A stretch of DNA of 6,873 bases from ZLKRG08 sp964654815 (GTDB lineage: Bacteria; Actinomycetota; Actinomycetes; Nanopelagicales; Nanopelagicaceae): NCBI GenBank assembly GCA_964654815.1, contig CAZZLH010000047.1:1-6873 (forward strand), read 5' to 3'. Every line of letters starts with the position of its first letter. Within the stretch, counting starts at the first letter, position 1. Made by a program: the position numbers and the translations under genes. This document shows, piece after piece, positions 1 through 6,041 of this stretch. The notes beneath the pieces were generated by a model. It had not been told where the DNA came from. It saw only the letters and a list, made by a program, of their open reading frames with translations, and did not search any database.

Positions 1-888
1 TTTATTAGTCGAAGCCTGATAAATACTTTCAATCGAATCATCTAAAGTTTTATTGAATTCTGCCTCACTCTGGTTGATTGATAAACCCTCTGTAAGCGCT
101 CTAGAGAATGAGGCAATCAGAGCTCGATGTTTAGCCAGCTCTCTATTGGCGTCTGGTCTGGTATATCCACCAGAGAGGGCGACCACTCTAATGATTTTAG
201 GATGTCTAGTTAGATCTTCGTATAGGTTAACTTTGGTTGGAATGGTTAACTTGAGCATTACCTTTTGATTTGCGCCTAATTGATCCAATTGTTTGATTAG
301 TTCAGACCTGAGCGCATCTTCACATTCAACTTTATGTGGAGATTTAATATCGACTTCGGGCTCAATAATCGGTACCAAACCACCATCTAGCACTATCTTC
401 GCAAATTCAAATTGCTGCGCCACATTTGCCGCAATACCTTTAGCGTTAAAATCCTTTATCACCGAGCGCATCTTGGTTCCGAAAACTCCATGGGCCACAC
501 CCGCTGCGATTCGATCTGATAGCTCTGGCACAGGTTTCATCATTTGCACACCATCTTGCTCATCCAGCAGCCCGTTATCGGTCTTTAGAAAAGGCACTAT
601 CCCTTTCTGTTGCCATAAGTATTCGGCTGCGCCCATGCCATCTATATGACGCTTCATGGTCATTTCAAAGAGAATGACCCCAAGGATTCGCTCTGATGTG
701 AAGACAGGACTCTTAATAATTCGAGTTCGCATATCGTGAATTAGTTTGAACATCTCTTCGTCGTTGGAATAACTAGATTCCGCGATGCCATATAGCCGTA
801 ACGCCTTAGGGGTTGATCCGCCACTTTGATCTAGCGCTGCAATAAAACCTTTACCATTTTGCATGCGCTCCAACATCTGAGTATTCAT
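1..888 (-). CDS. fda: Class I fructose-1,6-bisphosphate aldolase (3' end at window edge)
   Basis: Cytoplasmic glycolytic and gluconeogenic enzyme that reversibly cleaves fructose-1,6-bisphosphate to glyceraldehyde-3-phosphate and dihydroxyacetone phosphate through a lysine Schiff base, without metal. My reading of the reverse strand gives 296 codons with no stop. The N-terminus reads NGKGFIAALDQSGGSTPKAL (residues 11-30), as I remember it from the short bacterial class I aldolases of the Staphylococcus Fda type. Further family motifs are HDMRTRI (51-57), VPIIEPEV (172-179; E176 is the expected acid/base) and MLKLTIP (211-217; K213 is the expected Schiff-base lysine), then ALSGGYTR (237-244). 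The C-terminus ends SIYQASTNK at the window edge. Known members are about 296 residues, so at most a few residues and the stop should be missing. The ATG at 886-888 lacks a Shine-Dalgarno sequence but sits 6 nt after a good -10 box, so it is probably leaderless. It is separated from tRNA-Arg upstream by 84 bp. Confidence 0.95.
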   Translation of the reverse strand, partial: MNTQMLERMQNGKGFIAALDQSGGSTPKALRLYGIAESSYSNDEEMFKLIHDMRTRIIKSPVFTSERILGVILFEMTMKRHIDGMGAAEYLWQQKGIVPFLKTDNGLLDEQDGVQMMKPVPELSDRIAAGVAHGVFGTKMRSVIKDFNAKGIAANVAQQFEFAKIVLDGGLVPIIEPEVDIKSPHKVECEDALRSELIKQLDQLGANQKVMLKLTIPTKVNLYEDLTRHPKIIRVVALSGGYTRPDANRELAKHRALIASFSRALTEGLSINQSEAEFNKTLDDSIESIYQASTNK

Positions 889-894
889 GTTTAG

Positions 895-900
895 ATTTTA
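895..900 (-). promoter_or_regulatory. Predicted -10 box for leaderless aldolase transcript
   Basis: On the minus strand the hexamer TAAAAT (5 of 6 matches to TATAAT) is followed by exactly six bases (CTAAAC) and then the aldolase ATG. This would place the transcription start on or next to the A of the start codon. Leaderless mRNAs with this TAnnnT-N6-start geometry are common in Actinobacteria. No convincing -35 box is seen 16-18 bp upstream, and no purine-rich ribosome binding site precedes the ATG, which supports the leaderless reading. Confidence 0.6.
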
Positions 901-972
901 CGCGCCAGATATGCGCATTTGTATCTCTAATTTGAGGCTGACCAATTAATGACTTGGCTTTTACTTGTAAAG

Positions 973-1045
973 CGCGCCCGAGAGGATTCGAACCTCTAAC
1001 CTTTTGATCCGTAGTCAAATGCTCTATCCGTTGAGCTACGGGCGC
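973..1045 (-). tRNA. tRNA-Arg, anticodon ACG
   Basis: The minus strand folds into a complete cloverleaf. The acceptor stem GCGCCCG/CGGGCGC is perfectly paired. U8-A9 is followed by a D arm GCUC/GAGC with loop AACGGAUA. The anticodon stem UUUGA/UCAAA encloses loop CUACGGA, giving anticodon ACG. A five-base variable loop (AGGUU) precedes a T arm AGAGG/CCUCU with loop UUCGAAU. The discriminator is G and no CCA is encoded, so CCA must be added post-transcriptionally. A20 in the D loop and C35 match known arginine identity elements. With A34 deaminated to inosine by TadA, it would read CGU, CGC and CGA. It lies between the reductase and the aldolase on the same strand. Confidence 0.97.
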
Positions 1046-1066
1046 AATTAGCTTTAAGCCTCGCGA

Positions 1067-1095
1067 ATCCTACTAAAGAATTAAATACCGCCCAA
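1067..1095 (-). promoter_or_regulatory. Predicted promoter of tRNA-Arg
   Basis: On the minus strand TTGGGC (1090-1095, inside the last codons of the reductase gene) and TAGGAT (1067-1072) are separated by exactly 17 bp, fitting sigma-70-type -35 and -10 boxes. Transcription would begin near 1060, giving a tRNA leader of about 15 nt. The -10 has the TAnnnT form. The -35 matches the consensus only in its first half, so the call is tentative. Confidence 0.4.
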
Positions 1096-2349
1096 ACCGA
1101 GCAATTCCTCGCGCGAAACCGCCTTTAGCCTTGGTTTTCCTAAAGTCTCTCCGGCTTTCACTTCAGAATTGTTGATCTGCTCCCAAATTGGTTGTGAAAC
1201 CACGCGCGTATGTAGTTGTGATGCTAAATCAAATCTCTCCTTTGGAGTAGTCGGCAATTTTCCGACCAACAATTTCATAACCTCTGCTGCATCAGATTTA
1301 TTTGTTCCGATGACCCCTGAAGGACCTCGCTTAGCCCAGCCAACCACATATAAATTATCTGAAATAAAACCATCCTGATTGGCTAACTTTCCGCTCTCAA
1401 TATGCAAATCGTGTTCGGGTTTTGGCGTATAACCGATAGCAGAAATTACCAAGCCGCAATTAATGGTCCTCTCGCCAGCTGGAGTTTTGAAGGAAACACT
1501 CTCAACATGCGTCTTGCCGTTAATTTGTGTAGGCACATACTCAAATACAAATTCCATGGTTCTTTCATGCGAAGTTTCTGCGGCGGCAGATATTGCAGAC
1601 ATAGCCTCCAGATTACTTTTCACATGTTTCTCTGGATTTTCGCCAGCCCTTTGAATCGCCAAATCGATATCTGCTCTGTGAATAATGACATTGGTATTTT
1701 CCAAATCTGGCAGTTCGCGAAGTTCTGGTGAGGTAAAAGCTGCATGCTCAGCGCCTCGTCGGGCACAAATAAAGACTTTACGGATCTTCGAATTCTTCAG
1801 CGCTTCCAAGGCATAGTGTGCAGTGTCGGTCGGGTCTAGCTCGGCCGGATCAATCGCCAAGATTCGCGCACAATCCATCGCTACATTTCCAGCACCGATA
1901 ATCACCGCAGTATCGCTCGAGAAATCTGGATCTAGCGCTACATAATCTGGGTGGCCGTTATACCAAGGTACAAAATCTGCAGAGGAGAGAGAGTTCTTAA
2001 GTTGCTCACCGGGAATACCTAATTTCTTGCCGACGGTAGAACCGGTCGCAATAACCACCGCGTCATACTTTGCTTTCAAGGTTGCAAGAGAGATATCAGA
2101 TCCAACTTCCACATTTGCAAAGAGCGTGACATTGCCGGCGGTAGCAACTTTTTCGAATACTTTCGAGACGCTCTTTATCTTTGGATGATCTGGGGCTACG
2201 CCACTTCTGACTAGACCCCAGGGAGTCGGTAGGCGCTCAATTAAATCAATGGAGAACTTCAACTCATCGCTTTGAAGATTCTGTAACGCTTGGGCCGCAA
2301 AGTAGCCGGATGGACCCGCGCCGATGATTGCCACAGAATAAGTAGACAC
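1081..2349 (-). CDS. fprA: NADPH:ferredoxin reductase, FprA/adrenodoxin-reductase family
   Basis: FAD enzyme that passes electrons between NADPH and ferredoxin-type iron-sulfur proteins in the cytoplasm. At 422 residues it is slightly shorter than mycobacterial FprA (about 455). In order: the FAD dinucleotide-binding motif GAGPSG (10-15) right after the start; the family block LPTPWGLVRSGVAPDHPKIK (40-59); a second Rossmann motif GAGNVAMD (152-159) for NADPH; the arginine pair R197-R198 followed by GAEHAAFT, expected to hold the NADP 2'-phosphate; and the C-terminal signature GWAKRGPSGVIGTNK (337-351), which closes over FAD and nicotinamide. The start is GTG at 2347-2349, because the FAD motif begins nine residues later. 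No Shine-Dalgarno sequence precedes it, so a leaderless or near-leaderless start is plausible. It lies 75 bp downstream of the copper monooxygenase gene on the same strand. A functional link is not implied: this enzyme lacks a signal peptide, whereas the monooxygenase is exported. Confidence 0.95.
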   Translation of the reverse strand: MSTYSVAIIGAGPSGYFAAQALQNLQSDELKFSIDLIERLPTPWGLVRSGVAPDHPKIKSVSKVFEKVATAGNVTLFANVEVGSDISLATLKAKYDAVVIATGSTVGKKLGIPGEQLKNSLSSADFVPWYNGHPDYVALDPDFSSDTAVIIGAGNVAMDCARILAIDPAELDPTDTAHYALEALKNSKIRKVFICARRGAEHAAFTSPELRELPDLENTNVIIHRADIDLAIQRAGENPEKHVKSNLEAMSAISAAAETSHERTMEFVFEYVPTQINGKTHVESVSFKTPAGERTINCGLVISAIGYTPKPEHDLHIESGKLANQDGFISDNLYVVGWAKRGPSGVIGTNKSDAAEVMKLLVGKLPTTPKERFDLASQLHTRVVSQPIWEQINNSEVKAGETLGKPRLKAVSREELLGLGGI

Positions 2350-2356
2350 AAGTCAG

Positions 2357-2362
2357 ATTTAA
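2357..2362 (-). promoter_or_regulatory. Possible -10 box for fprA
   Basis: TTAAAT on the minus strand ends seven bases before the GTG start of the reductase, a position that would give a leaderless transcript. It matches TATAAT at only four of six positions, and a competing TATTGT box lies 8 bp further upstream (2365-2370). Together with the absence of a ribosome binding site this favours independent transcription of fprA, but the exact box is uncertain. Confidence 0.3.
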
Positions 2363-2393
2363 GCACAATAAATGAATTTAGGAGCGTTAATTC

Positions 2394-2417
2394 TGGTTAA
2401 CCAAGATGTGAGGTTAA
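2394..2417. promoter_or_regulatory. TGGTTAACCA palindrome with repeated GGTTAA, possible operator
   Basis: A perfect 10-bp palindrome TGGTTAACCA (2394-2403) lies in the 75-bp gap between the monooxygenase and reductase genes. GGTTAA occurs at 2395-2400 and again at 2412-2417 in direct orientation, 17 bp apart. The second copy can also pair with TTAACC (2397-2402) as a 6-bp stem with a 9-nt loop. No T-run follows on either strand, so it does not look like an intrinsic terminator. Its place 45-70 bp upstream of fprA would suit a regulator site, but it could be chance. Confidence 0.25.
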
Positions 2418-2424
2418 ATCGAAC

Positions 2425-3537
2425 TCATTTAGTTGCCGCGATTACTCCAAGGCACATCTCATCTGATGATCCCTCGCCCCATGTTATATATCGAGGAGGC
2501 AAGCTCTGTAAGGATGGGATTTTCTGACGTAATGTGGGATCAAAGGTGCATTCAACTCTGATGACATCACCGGCCGTTACTTTAATTGGCTTCTTTAACA
2601 CCGTAGAAGATTGATCATCAAAGTTGTAATTCTGTCGATCCAGAATTATCTGCTCATTCGGAGTGCCCGGGTTGAGAATCAATTTGAGTGATTTCCCAAG
2701 TAAATGCATATGTGGCGCCGCAGCGATGATTGTGTAATTTGAATTGATGATCTTGTCGCAAGTTGAGATCAAAGAAGGCGTAGCCTTAAAAGGATTCTTG
2801 CCACATAACGCAGCAATGCCGGCTGCTTCTAGCGCACTGGCATTATTGGTGCGAGCTGCTAAATCAATGAGCGATTGTTTACGGTCGCAAAGCGGCCCGG
2901 TAACTCCTGCTGGACAAGCTAATTCGACTGGTGCTGGAAACAATTCAACTTGTAATTGTTTGACCTTGGCACCTTTTGCGGGGATTACCTCCATGATTAT
3001 GGAAGATTGATCCGTTTCGAGTTTGCCATTATTTGCCGCTAACAAGTTGTAGTGCACTTGTAGCACAAATAGTTCGCCCTTCTTAAATGGGATTCCGTAG
3101 CCCGCAGGTGAGACATCTTTACCGCGCCCTGGTGCCCAAGAGCTAATCCAAGGAGAGGTGACAAATGAAGAGAGCATCCCGCCAAGTCCAGACCCACCGA
3201 AACAGGGCCAACCAGTTCCGGATTTGTCTAAGGCTCTCGCTTCTGCGATATCAGCATCTGTGACTCGGAAGATAATTGCATGGTGCACATAATCCTTGCG
3301 CTGCGGGATAAATTGAATTGAGCGGATTATGGAATCTTCGGTGACCTTTGGATCAAGCAAGAAGCATCGGTAGTCATCGGTACCGTTCTTGGGCGCTTGA
3401 GGTAAATGTGCTTTAACCATTCGGACTTTGTAAACCTTGGATTTTGTGGCTGAGAAAGCAACCGTATGTGAAATAGTTAACGAAAAAGTCATCAAAACCA
3501 CAAGTAATAATTTGGTTTTCTTAAATAATCTGCTCAT
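2425..3537 (-). CDS. Exported copper type II, PHM/DBM-like monooxygenase
   Basis: Predicted extracytoplasmic two-copper monooxygenase (370 aa) of the family of peptidylglycine alpha-hydroxylating and dopamine beta-monooxygenases, which hydroxylate C-H bonds using O2 and a reductant such as ascorbate. Residues 1-30 form a signal peptide: K/R-rich start, hydrophobic LLLVVLMTFSLTIS, cleavage likely around 27-30; no lipobox. All six copper ligands of PHM have counterparts. H85-H86 (YVHHAIIF) and H162 (LQVHYN) match the CuH/CuA site. H276 and H278 (APHMHLLG) plus M361 (SSDEMC) match the CuM/CuB site. C330 and C362 match the conserved disulfide around that methionine. The spacing from H162 to H276 (114 residues) exceeds that in PHM (about 70) and contains C208, C217, C245 and C260. 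The gene is divergent from the hydrolase-ABC fusion, with 44 bp between starts. The ATG at 3537 has only a weak, close GGAAA upstream. Substrate unknown; no lyase domain for peptide amidation is in the window. Confidence 0.88.
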   Translation of the reverse strand: MSRLFKKTKLLLVVLMTFSLTISHTVAFSATKSKVYKVRMVKAHLPQAPKNGTDDYRCFLLDPKVTEDSIIRSIQFIPQRKDYVHHAIIFRVTDADIAEARALDKSGTGWPCFGGSGLGGMLSSFVTSPWISSWAPGRGKDVSPAGYGIPFKKGELFVLQVHYNLLAANNGKLETDQSSIIMEVIPAKGAKVKQLQVELFPAPVELACPAGVTGPLCDRKQSLIDLAARTNNASALEAAGIAALCGKNPFKATPSLISTCDKIINSNYTIIAAAPHMHLLGKSLKLILNPGTPNEQIILDRQNYNFDDQSSTVLKKPIKVTAGDVIRVECTFDPTLRQKIPSLQSLPPRYITWGEGSSDEMCLGVIAATK

Positions 3538-3545
3538 TTTCCAAT

Positions 3546-3575
3546 TTCTCAGTGTCTCGGTTCTACAGATACGAT
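3546..3575 (+). promoter_or_regulatory. Predicted promoter giving a leaderless hydrolase-ABC transcript
   Basis: TACGAT (3570-3575, TAnnnT form) is followed by six bases and then GTG at 3582, the same leaderless geometry as the aldolase gene. TTCTCA (3546-3551) lies 18 bp upstream and matches the -35 consensus TTGACA at four of six positions. The arrangement decides the start of the downstream gene: an in-frame GTG at 3552 would put these promoter elements inside the coding region. Confidence 0.5.
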
Positions 3576-3579
3576 TCTA
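3574..3579 (-). promoter_or_regulatory. Predicted -10 box for copper monooxygenase
   Basis: TAGAAT on the minus strand matches TATAAT at five of six positions. Transcription would begin near 3567, giving a leader of about 30 nt before the ATG at 3537. No clear -35 is visible 17 bp upstream. The box overlaps the divergent -10 of the plus-strand gene by two bases. Confidence 0.45.
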
Positions 3580-3581
3580 TA

Positions 3582-6041
3582 GTGAAATTCAAAGTCTCGA
3601 TTCTGGTATTTATCACCTTTGCCTTCGCACTTTTCTCACCTAGTGCGGCCACTGCAGAGAGTGTGACCTCAAGTACTTTGAATACCGCACCGGGAATAGA
3701 TATTGATACCTCGCTATATATCCCAAGCAAAACTCCGGCACCAGCGCTCTTAATTGCGCATGGCTTTGGCGGAAATAAAGATTCGGTAACAGAACAGGCG
3801 AAGTTCTTCCAGCAAGCTGGATATGTGGTGCTAACTTGGAGCGCAAGAGGTTTCGGTAAATCCACCGGATCAATATCCATGAACTCACCAGATGCGGAAG
3901 TTTCTGATACTCGAAAGCTAATTGATTATCTAGCGAAAAACCAAGCAGTCATCAAACAAGGTGCAAGCGATCCTTTGGTTGGCATCATGGGCGCTTCCTA
4001 TGGTGGCGCCAATTCACTACTGACTGCAAGCCAAGATTCTCGAATCGATGCCGTCGTGGCAGATATAACTTGGAATAATCTCTCAAACGCGCTCTTTCCA
4101 CAAAATGTGATCGGCTCCAATGAACCTGGTCCATTTAAGAAAGTTTGGGCGGCGACATTCTTCACTGCAGCATCGCTGCAAAATGCCTATCTAGGTGAGT
4201 GCGGTTCTTTTGCGGATCTTTGGTGCAACTCATACCGCAACGCTGCTTTAACTGGTGCACCGAATGCAGCTGAACAGAAGATACTCAAGACGGTCTCACC
4301 CGCCACTTATCTACAGAATTTAAAGGCCCCGACCTTAATTTCTCAAGGACAGGCAGACTCGCTCTTTCCTTTAAATGAGTCATATAACAGCGCCAAATTG
4401 ATTCAACAGAGCAACCCCACTCTTCCTTTGGCGATGATCTGGCATGCCGGCGGGCATGATGGCGGAGTAGATGAATCTAAATTCCTAAATGCGCAGTACT
4501 TAAAGTGGATGAATAAATATTTGAAGAAGCAAGCGGTCTCTTTCCCGGTCTTTCAATACACCAATACCAATGGTTCTATCTCGCTTCAAGATTCCACAGT
4601 TATCCCTAAATTATTTGAAAGTAATCAGCTGCCTATAAATGGCAAGGTAAGTAATCTGCCACTTGCCAGCTCTGTAACTGCCATGAATTATCCAATTGGT
4701 GGCGTACCAACTGCGATCTCATCACTTCCCGGAATCGGCTCTGCAGGTTCGATTGCAACTCGCGTTATCTCAAACCTTTCTGGTTTTAGCCCAGCATTCC
4801 TACCTGGTCAGAGCGCTTTTCTAGATAGTGCGCCACTGACCAAACCACTAAATATCATCGGGCCATCTAAGGTGAAGGTACGAATCACAAGTAGCACTGG
4901 CGAAGCCACGCTCTTCTTCTCATTAGTGGTCAGAACCCCTCGTGGCTCAATCAATCAACCAAATGGAATCGTGGCACCAATCAAATTGAAGAATATTCCG
5001 CAAAATGGCAGAGATGTGGAAGTTCAATTGCCAAGCGTGATTTTAAATGCCGCAATCGGAGATCAAGTCTCGGTTGGTATCTCAAGTACCGATCAAGGCT
5101 ACGACTTACCAAAGCCTTCAAATTTCTATTCCATCTCAGCGCTTACTGGAATTCAGTATCAGACCGTAGATTCAAAAGCGATAAATTCTTCTGGTAGTTC
5201 TGTGGTCTGGCCTATCGCCACTTTGATTTCGTTGATTTTGGCTATGGTTTATATCCGAGTCCGCCGACCAAAACGCAATTCAGAAAAGATTGAGACTGAG
5301 GCGTTGGTAAAGATTGTTGGCCTTGGCAAAAACTACAAAGATGGTTATCGCGCAGTCAATGATCTCTCCTTTGAGGTCCAACGTGGCCAAGTAGTTGGTT
5401 TACTTGGACCAAATGGGGCAGGTAAGACCACCACGTTACGTATGTTGATGGGATTGATCTTCCCGACCGAAGGTGAGATTTATATAAATGGCGAAGCAGT
5501 CTATCCAGGATCCAAGGCGCTATCTAAGTTGGGTAGCTTCGTCGAAGGTCCCGGTTTCTTACCGCACCTAACTGGCCGCGAAAATCTAAATTTATATTGG
5601 CGTTCGATTGGTCGCACCGATCCAAACCATCTGGATGAAGTCGTGGCCATTACCAAATTAGGTACTGCACTTGATAAGAAAGTCCGCTCTTACAGCCAAG
5701 GCATGCGTCAACGCCTAGCGATTGCACAAGCAATGATGGGGCTACCTGATCTACTAGTGCTTGATGAACCAACAAATGGTCTAGACCCTCAACAAATCGC
5801 AGAGATGCGCCAAGTGCTTAAGGATTACGCCAAAGATGGACGCACTGTGATCATCTCTTCCCACCTACTAGCTGAGGTCCAACAGACCTGTAGTGATGTG
5901 GTCTTAATGCACCGCGGAGAGCTAATCGCCTTTGGACCTATGAAGAAAATTTTGAATAAGAATCGCAAGGCCCGCACGCTCGAAGAGACCTTCTTGGAGT
6001 TAATCGGCGATGACTTGGTTATTGGAAAGGAGAAGAAATGA
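3582..6041 (+). CDS. Exported S15/CocE-like hydrolase fused through one TM helix to an ABC ATPase
   Basis: An 819-residue fusion. Residues 1-25 are a signal peptide (MKFK start, hydrophobic core, AATA before E26). Residues about 35-315 are an alpha/beta-hydrolase: HGFGGNK (60-66, oxyanion region), SARGFGKSTG (87-96), nucleophile S139 in GASYGG, D259 in GQADSLFP, H292 in HAGGHDGG; C207 and C215 could form a disulfide. Residues about 400-530 resemble the PepX_C beta domain of X-Pro dipeptidyl-peptidase and cocaine esterase. A TM helix (about 541-558) is followed by the basic RVRRPKR, so what precedes is outside and what follows is cytoplasmic. Residues 574-819 are a complete ABC-2 type ATPase: Walker A GPNGAGKTT (609-617), E655 at the Q-loop place, signature SQGMRQR (705-711), Walker B LLVLDEP (724-730), D-loop D735, H-loop H761. 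I chose GTG 3582 over GTG 3552 because it gives a canonical signal peptide and a leaderless promoter. The stop overlaps the permease ATG. Substrate not predictable; an ester- or peptide-type bond is likely. Confidence 0.9.
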   Translation: MKFKVSILVFITFAFALFSPSAATAESVTSSTLNTAPGIDIDTSLYIPSKTPAPALLIAHGFGGNKDSVTEQAKFFQQAGYVVLTWSARGFGKSTGSISMNSPDAEVSDTRKLIDYLAKNQAVIKQGASDPLVGIMGASYGGANSLLTASQDSRIDAVVADITWNNLSNALFPQNVIGSNEPGPFKKVWAATFFTAASLQNAYLGECGSFADLWCNSYRNAALTGAPNAAEQKILKTVSPATYLQNLKAPTLISQGQADSLFPLNESYNSAKLIQQSNPTLPLAMIWHAGGHDGGVDESKFLNAQYLKWMNKYLKKQAVSFPVFQYTNTNGSISLQDSTVIPKLFESNQLPINGKVSNLPLASSVTAMNYPIGGVPTAISSLPGIGSAGSIATRVISNLSGFSPAFLPGQSAFLDSAPLTKPLNIIGPSKVKVRITSSTGEATLFFSLVVRTPRGSINQPNGIVAPIKLKNIPQNGRDVEVQLPSVILNAAIGDQVSVGISSTDQGYDLPKPSNFYSISALTGIQYQTVDSKAINSSGSSVVWPIATLISLILAMVYIRVRRPKRNSEKIETEALVKIVGLGKNYKDGYRAVNDLSFEVQRGQVVGLLGPNGAGKTTTLRMLMGLIFPTEGEIYINGEAVYPGSKALSKLGSFVEGPGFLPHLTGRENLNLYWRSIGRTDPNHLDEVVAITKLGTALDKKVRSYSQGMRQRLAIAQAMMGLPDLLVLDEPTNGLDPQQIAEMRQVLKDYAKDGRTVIISSHLLAEVQQTCSDVVLMHRGELIAFGPMKKILNKNRKARTLEETFLELIGDDLVIGKEKK
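6026..6032 (+). promoter_or_regulatory. Strong Shine-Dalgarno site for the ABC permease
   Basis: AAAGGAG lies inside the last codons of the fusion gene, five bases before the permease ATG (6038-6040). It is the clearest ribosome binding site in the window and contrasts with the leaderless-looking first genes, as expected for an internal operon gene. Confidence 0.8.

Noticed and set aside
53..649. Plus-strand open frames of 71 and 118 codons opposite the aldolase
   Set aside because: They are antisense to a clearly recognisable aldolase, have no family resemblance and no promoter or ribosome binding site; shadow frames.
958..972. TTACTTGTAA inverted repeat just downstream of the tRNA as a terminator
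   Set aside because: Only 4 bp per arm with a 2-nt loop and no good T-run; no stable hairpin expected.
1402..1731. Plus-strand 109-codon frame opposite the reductase
   Set aside because: Antisense to the well-conserved FprA frame, with unstructured, cysteine-rich, non-protein-like composition.
2394..2420. Intrinsic terminator after the monooxygenase
   Set aside because: A 6-bp AT-rich stem with a 9-nt loop and no T-run on either strand; too weak for a terminator.
1081..3537. FprA as the electron donor for the copper monooxygenase
   Set aside because: The genes are neighbours, but FprA lacks a signal peptide while the monooxygenase is exported, and the 75-bp gap shows likely independent transcription. 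PHM-type enzymes take electrons from ascorbate-like donors.
3552..3581. A longer reading of the fusion gene starting at GTG 3552 (ten more residues)
   Set aside because: The extra residues spoil a canonical signal peptide and overlap both predicted promoters; GTG 3582 has ideal leaderless spacing. Without RNA or homologue data it is disfavoured, not excluded.
5150..5320. Hydrolase-ATPase junction as an assembly or frameshift artefact
   Set aside because: The frame is continuous through a proper TM helix and a basic cytoplasmic linker, which a chance fusion would be unlikely to provide.
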